Source: Thermoplasmata archaeon M9B1D (GTDB lineage Archaea; Thermoplasmatota; E2; DHVEG-1). From it: 5,610 nucleotides of DNA. The translations under genes and the position numbers were made by a program. Numbering within the stretch: the first letter of the stretch is position 1; each line of letters begins with the position of its first letter. The notes beneath the pieces were generated by a model. That model searched no databases and was not told the DNA's origin. It saw nothing but the letters and a program-made list of their open reading frames with translations. Positions 1-5,610 of the stretch are shown here, in pieces. The DNA is taken from the NCBI GenBank assembly GCA_002900535.1, contig MUGC01000084.1, positions 1 through 5,610 on the forward strand. Reading direction: 5' to 3'.

Positions 1-528
1 CTTAATTTTTCATCGTTATATGATTTTTATGGACCAATGCCTGATATGTCAATTATTGATATAAAAGAAAATGTTACACCCCCTGAGTATCTTGGTATTG
101 GTGATGAACCCACAACTATGTATGTACTTAGATACCAGCCTTATGATATAGGTGAAACTGCGCCTGCAGATGGTTACACATATTTATGTTGGGATAATTC
201 ATCGATTGTTACAAAAATCAATGAGACTCTTTTATGGATATATACGACTCCAACGACTGGAATAAATGAGACTTTTACGTGGGTGGAAATCTATGATAAT
301 TCTACAACTGGGGAACAGATGATTACAAGTTTTCCAGTGGACACAAGTTATATTTCTACTCTTACACAGGATGAAATAATTGTTAAACATAATCCCAAAA
401 TTGGAGATACTATAACTATTGAAACTACTGTTGTAGGATATGAAGATTATTCAGATTTAGCTTCTTACAAAGTAGAAAAGATAACTAATGATAAAATTTA
501 TACAAAAGAAATTTTTGGTGAAGAATGA
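1..528 (+). CDS. C-terminal part of unidentified, probably exported protein (5'-truncated by window edge)
   Basis: The reading frame is open from base 1 to the TGA at 526-528, so the gene starts upstream. The ATG at 37 has no ribosome binding site before it and is probably internal. About 175 residues are visible. They are acidic and rich in Thr, Ile and Tyr, with no cysteine cluster, no membrane segment and no enzyme motif that I recognise. Five N-x-S/T sequons (codons at 70, 196, 220, 265 and 298) suggest an N-glycosylated protein outside the membrane, but the signal peptide would be off-window. Codons 217-312 form an imperfect tandem repeat beginning INET. The tail, with the HNPKIGDTI motif followed by YKVEKITNDKI, weakly recalls the last part of long archaeal FKBP-type prolyl isomerases. 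That is an impression, and the FKBP core is not visible. The gene converges on the DHH nuclease gene with 13 bp between stops. Coding status is well supported; the function is unknown. Confidence 0.75.
   Translation, partial: LNFSSLYDFYGPMPDMSIIDIKENVTPPEYLGIGDEPTTMYVLRYQPYDIGETAPADGYTYLCWDNSSIVTKINETLLWIYTTPTTGINETFTWVEIYDNSTTGEQMITSFPVDTSYISTLTQDEIIVKHNPKIGDTITIETTVVGYEDYSDLASYKVEKITNDKIYTKEIFGEE
217..312 (+). repeat. Two-copy imperfect tandem repeat inside the exported-protein gene
   Basis: Two adjacent segments, 217-261 and 262-312, encode INETLLWIYTTPTTG and INETFTWVEIYDNSTTG. They share the INET start, a Trp at position 7 and a TTG end, and differ by two residues in length. Each copy carries an N-E-T sequon. 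The DNA is also similar at the start of each copy (aatgagact in both), which fits a small internal duplication, although two successive beta-strand/loop units could also look alike by convergence. Confidence 0.45.
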
Positions 529-541
529 TTTTTATAAATAA

Positions 542-1921
542 TTAAGTAAGTTGAGATTTAATCTCACTTTCTAATATTTCTAAAAATTCTTCTTCTTTGC
601 CTTTTGGGATTGTTGCACCAGCAGCAATATTATGTCCACCACCAACACCATTTAATTCATTTGCTGCTTTTTTCATTGCTTTAGAAAGATTAAGACCTTT
701 TGAAACAAGTTGTTGTGTTCCTCTAGCTGATACTTTTATTTCCCCATCGCCTTTATCAGCAAAACCAACGAGGGGGATATCGCTGCTTACTTCTTCAGAG
801 TTAAGAAGCATGTTTGTTACAATTCCCACGATTGTATCTCTTATACCTGTTCCTGCATGGAAAAACTGGATATACTTACGTTTTTGAATCCCTTCTTCTT
901 TTGCAAACTGTAAACCTTCCACTAGATTTGCTCGATGGCCTAGTAAAAGATTTCGTGCTTCATCTAAGTATTTATCTCTATTGCCTAAACATACTTGCAA
1001 ACCTACGTCAAATTGACCGTAACGAGCTGTTGAATTAAGAAGTGTAGCAAATTCTTTTGCTTCATGAACCTCGGTTCCTTCTTCTTCTTTTTCAAGAATG
1101 TAGACTTCACCTAGAATTCTCTTGGTAATTGTATGTCCAAAACCCTTTGTTAACAAAAGCTGAGCGATATTAGATACAATTAACATACGCTCTGATTTAT
1201 TCAAATCTATCCATCTTCGCCAGTTATCACCATCTTGTACTCGAATGCCTAATTCTTGTAGAAAAGAAATACAAGCTTGTTCACGTCCACTTAAACCTGG
1301 TAAAATCGGGTTGTTAGCATATTGTAAAAGTTTAGGAATCGATCGGGTTTCTCTGCCAAAATAGCGTATGTCGATTTTTGATTTTACATGACCGCTTGAT
1401 TCTCCATCTTTTAATATTTCTTGATTATAACCTGTAAGTTTTCCTAATCGACGATCTTGTAAATCGCCACATGCGCCAATAATTGCTAGTGGAGATAAAT
1501 CAATATTTTCTTTATTTAATGTTTTTGAAACAAGATATGTGGTACCAGCACCACTTATTTCAAAACCTCCGTCGATGTTGAAAAGATGAGGATTTAGATG
1601 ATACGACTTGTTAGAACCCTCAGGGCAGGAATGATGATCAGTTATTATTTTATTTATTTCAGGATATTGGGCACTAATATTGCTACCCAAATCTGTAAAC
1701 CATACAAGCGCGTGATTTTCATTTTTTAACCGCTCAATAATGGCCTCATCTAATTGTTTTACAAAATCAATTGAGGGCTCCTTTCCAAGTCTTTTAACTG
1801 TTTGATATGCGATTGATCCAGCTGTTATTCCATCTGCATCAATATGGCTAACAATATGGACTTCTTTTGATTTTTTTATAATATCTCCTATTTCTTTGGC
1901 TCTATTAATCAAAAAGTACAC
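542..1921 (-). CDS. Archaeal RecJ-like DHH-family single-strand exonuclease/phosphoesterase (GAN-type)
   Basis: This is a cytoplasmic metal-dependent phosphoesterase of the DHH/DHHA1 superfamily. Archaeal members degrade single-stranded DNA or RNA, and some (GAN) bind the GINS part of the replicative helicase. All DHH core motifs are present: SHIDADG at residues 25-31, the FTD aspartate D77, DHH at 95-97, and GACGDLQD at 149-156 with D153. The C-terminal DHHA1 domain has GGGH at 427-430. The segment around residues 186-212 (YFGRETR then LPGLSG) and the NSTARYGQFDVG segment near 296-307 are typical of archaeal family members. At 459 residues it lacks the extra OB-fold region of bacterial RecJ (usually above 550 residues). 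The start is uncertain. The GTG at 1921 is the first possible start after an in-frame TAA, but it overlaps the Shine-Dalgarno-like GGTG. A TTG at 1912 (codon 4) sits six bases after GGTG and may be the true start, giving 456 residues. Whether it is the GINS-binding protein or a paralogue cannot be told from this window. Confidence 0.93.
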   Translation of the reverse strand: MYFLINRAKEIGDIIKKSKEVHIVSHIDADGITAGSIAYQTVKRLGKEPSIDFVKQLDEAIIERLKNENHALVWFTDLGSNISAQYPEINKIITDHHSCPEGSNKSYHLNPHLFNIDGGFEISGAGTTYLVSKTLNKENIDLSPLAIIGACGDLQDRRLGKLTGYNQEILKDGESSGHVKSKIDIRYFGRETRSIPKLLQYANNPILPGLSGREQACISFLQELGIRVQDGDNWRRWIDLNKSERMLIVSNIAQLLLTKGFGHTITKRILGEVYILEKEEEGTEVHEAKEFATLLNSTARYGQFDVGLQVCLGNRDKYLDEARNLLLGHRANLVEGLQFAKEEGIQKRKYIQFFHAGTGIRDTIVGIVTNMLLNSEEVSSDIPLVGFADKGDGEIKVSARGTQQLVSKGLNLSKAMKKAANELNGVGGGHNIAAGATIPKGKEEEFLEILESEIKSQLT

Positions 1922-1924
1922 CCT
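1919..1924 (-). promoter_or_regulatory. Shine-Dalgarno-like GGTG overlapping the GTG start of the DHH nuclease gene
   Basis: Read on the minus strand, the start region is AAAAGGGTG, then TACTTT, then TTG. The GGTG matches the core of the archaeal anti-Shine-Dalgarno target (GGAGGTGA) and lies six bases before the TTG at 1912-1910. The GTG start at 1921-1919 is part of this same element, so it would have no usable site of its own. The match is only four bases, hence the modest confidence. Confidence 0.35.
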
Positions 1925-1968
1925 TTTAAATTATGTAATGAAAAATAGTAAAATAGTCTTTCGGAAAA

Positions 1969-1977
1969 GTATAAAAA
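1969..1977 (-). promoter_or_regulatory. Possible TATA element for the DHH nuclease gene
   Basis: TTTTTATAC on the minus strand is the only TATA-like site in the 78-bp spacer. It is about 48 bases before the GTG at 1921, which would put a start of transcription some 20-25 bases ahead of the gene. It overlaps the T-rich tract that may end the upstream transcript and has no clear purine-rich BRE before it. It could simply be part of that terminator, with the nuclease transcribed by read-through. Confidence 0.25.
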
Positions 1978-2004
1978 AATAAAAAAAGAATAACTATAGT
2001 TATT
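1972..2004 (-). terminator. Palindrome plus T-rich tract ending the pyruvate:ferredoxin oxidoreductase transcript
   Basis: A perfect 16-bp palindrome (aataactatagttatt, 1989-2004) covers the oxidoreductase stop codon at 2002-2000. In RNA it could fold into a six-pair stem with a four-base loop. On the minus strand it runs directly into a T-rich stretch at 1990-1972, where 16 of 19 bases are T in two runs of seven. Archaeal RNA polymerase terminates at U-rich tracts without needing a hairpin, so the tract alone is adequate. The stem has one G-C pair and would be weak. The position immediately after the gene supports a terminator role. Confidence 0.6.
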
Positions 2005-5000
2005 GTTCAGCCATTCTTTTGTATTTTTTGTATTTATCGTTAACGTCCTCTTCAAGTTTCTTATGAAGGCGTTTTGCTTCTTCTGGAAAAGCCCTTGTTA
2101 AAACGTTGTATCTAACCTCGCCCATAATGAAGTCATGAAGAGTACCATTGGGTTCTTTATAATCAAGTTGAAACGGATTTTTATCTTCTTCTTTAAGTCT
2201 TGGATCATATCTATATAAGGGCCAGTAACCTGATTCAACTGCAAGTTTTTCTTCTTCTTGGGTTTTACCCATTCCCTTTTTAATACCATGGTTGATGCAT
2301 GGTGCATAAGCAATAATCAAAGATGGTCCAGGATACGATTCTGCTTCTTTAAGTGCTTTAAGAGCATGATTCTTGTTTGCACCCATTGATATACTTGTGA
2401 CATATACATAACCATATGTCATTGCCATTACTCCAAGATCTTTTTTCTTGGTTTTTTTACCAGATGCTGCAAACTTTGCAACAGAACCAATAGGTGTTGC
2501 TTTTGATGATTGACCGCCAGTGTTTGAATAAACTTCTGTGTCAAAAACTAAAATGTTTATATCCTCTCCCATAGCTAAGACATGGTCAAGGCCGCCATAA
2601 CCAATATCATATGCCCATCCGTCACCACCAACAGACCATATGCTTTTCTTCGTAAGCATTGTTTGTGATTCAAATATTTCTTTTAAGATTTCATCATCAT
2701 GATTTTCTTTGAGCAATGCTTTTATTTTATCTCCCCATATTTTTGAATTTTCTGCATCATCTTTAAATTCAAGCCATTTTTCAAAAGCTTCTTTTAGTTC
2801 TCCAGAAACATTTTCTATTGATTGTTTTACAAGATCAGCAAGTTTGTTTCTACGTTGTATTGTTGCAAGAACCATGCCAAAACCATATTCAGCGTTATCT
2901 TCAAATAAGCTGTTTGCCCAGGCAGGGCCATGGCCATATTTATTTTTGGCAAATGGTATGGATGGTGCAGAACCACCCCAGATACTGGAACAACCTGTAG
3001 CATTGGCAATAATCATTCGATCACCAAACAGTTGAGTCGCAAGCTTTAGATAAGGAGTTTCGCCACAGCCGGCACATGCACCAGAAAACTCTAAAAGTGG
3101 TTGCTGAAATTGAGAACCCTTTACTGTGAATTTATCAAAACCACCAGACCTGATTGGGATTTTTTCAGAATACTTTTGATTTGGAACTTGATTAATTTGT
3201 GTTGCAAATGGTTTCATAATAAGTGCTTTTTCTTTTGAAGGACAGATATCAGCACAGTTACCACAGCCAACACAATCCTCAGTATAAATCTGGATTCTGA
3301 AAAACAGTCCTTCTGCGTCTTTTCCAACTGCTTTTTTAGCAGTGAATTCTTTAGGTGCCCTCTTTAGTTCCTCATCGTTTAATAGAACTGGTCTAATTGC
3401 TGCATGAGGACAAACCATGGCACACTGATTGCATTGGATACAGTTGTCTATCTGCCATTCAGGTGTATTAATTGCAACACCACGTTTTTCATATTTTGTT
3501 GTTTCAGTTGGGAATATGCCGCCTGGTGTAAACTTACTAACGGGTAGTTTATCTCCCTGTTGGGCGAGCATTGGTCTCATAACTTCACTTACAAATACAG
3601 GTTCGTCTAGTTTCTTGATAGGCTCGGATTTTATTTTAGCCCAATCATTTGAGTAGTTAATTTTATTAATATTTTGTAGGGCTGCATCAACTGCTTTCCA
3701 GTTCATTTGAACTACATCTTTTCCTTTTTTACCATAGGTTTCTTCGATTGCTTCTTTTAGATATTTAATTGCATCATCGACGGGTAGTACTTTTGAAAGT
3801 TTGAAAAAAACAGTTTGCATCACCATATTTATACGGCCACCAAGACCAACATTTTCTGCGATTTTAACCGCATCGATAGTATAAAAATCTAGTTTTTTCT
3901 CAGCAATTATTTTCTTTAAAGAATTTGGAAGATGTTTATCCATTTCTTCTAAAGTCCAAGGACAATTTAAAACAAAAGTACCTTCATTTTTAACTCCTTC
4001 AAGTAGATCATATTTGTCGACATATGCTGGGTTATGACAGGCGATATAGTCAGCATCTTTTATTAGATAAGTTGATTTAATCGGAGTTTTTCCAAAACGA
4101 AGATGTGAGACAGTAACTCCACCAGATTTTTTAGAGTCATATGCGAAATAGCCTTGAACGTACATATTGGTATTATCGCCAATAATTTTAATTGCATCCT
4201 TATTGGCGCCTACTGTTCCATCTCCTCCTAGTCCCCAGAATTTACACTGGACTAGTCCTTCTGGTGTAGCATCTATTTCTTCATTAATCGGTAGACTAGT
4301 GTATGTTACATCATCGATGATTCCTACTGTGAAATTGTTTTTAGGTTCTTTCATTTTAAGATTGTCAAAAACTGCTTTTGCCATACTGGGTGTGAAGTCT
4401 TTAGAGCCGAGACCATATCGACCACCATAAATTTGGATTTCTTTATTTTTTGTATGTTGGTATACTGCTGATACATCAAGATAAAGTGGTTCGCCATAGG
4501 CTCCGTTTTCTTTTGTTCTATCTAATACTGCTATTTTTTTTACCGAATCTGGTACTGTTGCTAAGAAATGTTCAACACTGAATGGTCGGTAAAGTCTTAC
4601 TTTGATAAGTCCTACTTTTTCACCATGTTTGTTTAAATATTCAACTGCCTCTTCTGCTGCTTCAGCGCCTGATCCCATTATTATAATGATACGGTCGGCA
4701 TCTGATGCGCCTATATAGTCAAATAAATTATATGCACGTCCAGTAAGTTGACCAACTTTTTTCATTTCTTCTTCAACAATTTTTGGGACTAAATGATAAA
4801 ACTTGTTTGCTGCTTCATTTAACTGAAAGTAAATATCTGGGTTCTGAGCAGTACCACGTAGATGTGGTTTTTCAGGATTAAGTGCTCTTTCTCTATGCTT
4901 CTTTATTCCATCCCAGTCGACTAAGCCAGGTATATCATCATAATTTAACATCTCGATTTTTTGAATTTCATGGCTGCTTCTAAATCCATCAAAGAAATGT

Positions 5001-5548
5001 ACAAATGGTATACTTGCTCTAATAGTGGATAGATGTGCAACTAATGCAATGTCATTTATTTCCTGAATAGAGCCTGATGCAAGCATTGCAAAGCCAGTTG
5101 CACGAGCTGCCATTACATCCTGATGATCACCAAAAATAGAAAGTGCTTGACCTGCAATTGCTCTTGCGGACACATGAAATACACAGGGCATTAGCTCTCC
5201 TGAAATTTTATACATGTTTGGAATCATTAACAAAAGACCTTGTGAAGCAGTATATGTACTACAAAAAGCACCAGCTGAAAGCGCTCCGTGAGCTGCTCCA
5301 GCAGCTCCTCCTTCTGATTGCATTTCTTGAACTTTTAATGTTTGACCAAAGATATTTTTTCTTCCTTCAGCAGCCCATGCGTCTACAACTTCACCCATAG
5401 GTGATGAAGGTGTTATAGGATAAATTGCTGCGACATCGCTAAAAGCATATGCTACATGTGCAGCTGCTGTATTACCATCAACAGATTTTATTAATTTTTC
5501 TTTTTTCTTTTCGTTAGTTTTTAATTCACTCATAAGCGTGTTGGACAT
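2000..5548 (-). CDS. nifJ: Pyruvate:ferredoxin (flavodoxin) oxidoreductase, single-chain form
   Basis: This cytoplasmic enzyme interconverts pyruvate and CoA with acetyl-CoA, CO2 and reduced ferredoxin, using thiamine diphosphate and three [4Fe-4S] clusters. The 1182 residues carry all subunit modules fused. The N-terminal thiamine-binding alpha region has YPITPSS (T46), MQSEG (E79) and SARA (R129), matching Thr31, Glu64 and Arg114 of the Desulfovibrio africanus enzyme. The gamma/CoA region has GLGGDGTVGANKDA near 439-452. The ferredoxin-like delta region has two CxxCxxCxxxCP motifs (C703/706/709/713 and C759/762/765/769). The beta region has proximal-cluster cysteines C825, C828, C853 and C1084, the thiamine motif GGDGWAYDIG (974-983) and N1009 in YSNTGG. 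It ends about 60 residues earlier than the D. africanus enzyme, so it lacks most of that protein's C-terminal extension. The ATG at 5548 was chosen because GAGGTG lies six bases upstream. A GTG at 5557 is in frame but lies inside that site. No disruption is seen. Confidence 0.98.
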   Translation of the reverse strand: MSNTLMSELKTNEKKKEKLIKSVDGNTAAAHVAYAFSDVAAIYPITPSSPMGEVVDAWAAEGRKNIFGQTLKVQEMQSEGGAAGAAHGALSAGAFCSTYTASQGLLLMIPNMYKISGELMPCVFHVSARAIAGQALSIFGDHQDVMAARATGFAMLASGSIQEINDIALVAHLSTIRASIPFVHFFDGFRSSHEIQKIEMLNYDDIPGLVDWDGIKKHRERALNPEKPHLRGTAQNPDIYFQLNEAANKFYHLVPKIVEEEMKKVGQLTGRAYNLFDYIGASDADRIIIIMGSGAEAAEEAVEYLNKHGEKVGLIKVRLYRPFSVEHFLATVPDSVKKIAVLDRTKENGAYGEPLYLDVSAVYQHTKNKEIQIYGGRYGLGSKDFTPSMAKAVFDNLKMKEPKNNFTVGIIDDVTYTSLPINEEIDATPEGLVQCKFWGLGGDGTVGANKDAIKIIGDNTNMYVQGYFAYDSKKSGGVTVSHLRFGKTPIKSTYLIKDADYIACHNPAYVDKYDLLEGVKNEGTFVLNCPWTLEEMDKHLPNSLKKIIAEKKLDFYTIDAVKIAENVGLGGRINMVMQTVFFKLSKVLPVDDAIKYLKEAIEETYGKKGKDVVQMNWKAVDAALQNINKINYSNDWAKIKSEPIKKLDEPVFVSEVMRPMLAQQGDKLPVSKFTPGGIFPTETTKYEKRGVAINTPEWQIDNCIQCNQCAMVCPHAAIRPVLLNDEELKRAPKEFTAKKAVGKDAEGLFFRIQIYTEDCVGCGNCADICPSKEKALIMKPFATQINQVPNQKYSEKIPIRSGGFDKFTVKGSQFQQPLLEFSGACAGCGETPYLKLATQLFGDRMIIANATGCSSIWGGSAPSIPFAKNKYGHGPAWANSLFEDNAEYGFGMVLATIQRRNKLADLVKQSIENVSGELKEAFEKWLEFKDDAENSKIWGDKIKALLKENHDDEILKEIFESQTMLTKKSIWSVGGDGWAYDIGYGGLDHVLAMGEDINILVFDTEVYSNTGGQSSKATPIGSVAKFAASGKKTKKKDLGVMAMTYGYVYVTSISMGANKNHALKALKEAESYPGPSLIIAYAPCINHGIKKGMGKTQEEEKLAVESGYWPLYRYDPRLKEEDKNPFQLDYKEPNGTLHDFIMGEVRYNVLTRAFPEEAKRLHKKLEEDVNDKYKKYKRMAEQ

Positions 5549-5554
5549 AATAAG

Positions 5555-5560
5555 CACCTC
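5555..5560 (-). promoter_or_regulatory. Shine-Dalgarno site GAGGTG that fixes the oxidoreductase start
   Basis: GAGGTG on the minus strand is a six-base match to the anti-Shine-Dalgarno target, followed by CTTATT and then ATG (5548-5546). This spacing favours the ATG over the in-frame GTG at 5557-5555, which is embedded in the site, and over the second ATG six codons into the protein (codon 6, near 5531), which has no site before it. Confidence 0.8.
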
Positions 5561-5590
5561 TAAAGATGTGTTACCCGTATATAGGTATAA

Positions 5591-5603
5591 TACATAAATA
5601 TTT
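5591..5603 (-). promoter_or_regulatory. Archaeal-type BRE/TATA promoter for the oxidoreductase gene
   Basis: Minus-strand AAATATTTATGTA at 5603-5591 fits an A-rich BRE followed by a TATA box (TTTATGTA). Transcription starting about 25 bases downstream, near 5568, would give a leader of roughly 20 nucleotides that includes the GAGGTG site. Other TATA-like strings downstream (TATTATAC at 5592-5585 and TATATAC at 5583-5577) are less well placed, because a start from the latter would exclude the ribosome binding site. No operator repeat is evident in the bases available. Confidence 0.5.
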
Positions 5604-5610
5604 GGTATAT

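Noticed and set aside
597..1038. Two overlapping plus-strand open frames opposite the DHH nuclease gene
   Set aside because: They are antisense to a gene with intact catalytic motifs, have no ribosome binding site, and their residue composition is that of reversed coding sequence.
1922..1999. A small RNA or tRNA in the spacer between the two minus-strand genes
   Set aside because: The 78 bp are almost entirely A/T, with no cloverleaf or stable stem beyond the stop-codon palindrome.
2098..2313. Minus-strand 71-codon frame overlapping the oxidoreductase 3' end
   Set aside because: It is in an alternative frame within an intact gene. The main frame reads through with conserved residues, so there is no sign of a frameshift.
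2709..3035. Plus-strand open frames, and a short minus-strand one, overlapping the beta region of the oxidoreductase
   Set aside because: All lie inside a well-conserved coding segment (C825-C853 region and the stretch after it) in other frames. They have no start signals of their own.
4167..4430. Plus-strand open frame of 87 codons opposite the CoA-binding region
   Set aside because: It is a shadow of the oxidoreductase frame, with no ribosome binding site or recognisable protein features.
542..5548. The nuclease and oxidoreductase as a defence or other novel two-gene system
   Set aside because: Both match housekeeping families with complete motifs. They are separated by a terminator-like T tract, and no mobile-element, toxin, CRISPR or phage signature is present.
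5555..5557. GTG as the start of the oxidoreductase
   Set aside because: It is part of the GAGGTG ribosome binding site. The ATG nine bases downstream has correct spacing.

Overview
The window is AT-rich and gene-dense. It holds three protein genes and no RNA gene, mobile element, CRISPR array or other special system that I can recognise. The best guess for the host is an archaeon, probably a euryarchaeote or Thermoplasmatota-like lineage. The main reason is the DHH-family nuclease, which reads as an archaeal RecJ-like (GAN-type) protein rather than a bacterial RecJ. Supporting signs are a BRE/TATA-like promoter, GGTG-type Shine-Dalgarno sites, and a possibly glycosylated, sequon-rich exported protein. 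The lineage is an inference and no 16S or other marker is present.

Layout: positions 1-528 (+) hold the 3' end of a gene that enters from the left. It encodes the C-terminal part of an unidentified, probably extracytoplasmic protein with five N-glycosylation sequons and a short tandem repeat. It converges, with only 13 bp between stop codons, on a RecJ-like DHH phosphoesterase/exonuclease gene (542-1921, -). After a 78-bp spacer comes a full-length single-chain pyruvate:ferredoxin oxidoreductase gene (2000-5548, -), which fills about two thirds of the window. Its promoter and ribosome binding site lie at the right edge (5549-5610).

The oxidoreductase interconverts pyruvate plus CoA with acetyl-CoA plus CO2 and reduced ferredoxin, and is the hub of an anaerobic central metabolism. 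All cofactor ligands and catalytic residues that I can check are present. The RecJ-like gene lies downstream on the same strand. A palindrome plus T-rich tract at the oxidoreductase stop suggests they are separate transcription units, and no functional link between them is apparent.

The points most worth a second look are the single-chain (typically bacterial) enzyme architecture in an apparently archaeal genome, the parallel start-site design of the two minus-strand genes, the hairpin-like palindrome over the oxidoreductase stop codon, and the identity of the truncated surface protein. I did not find a previously undescribed system.
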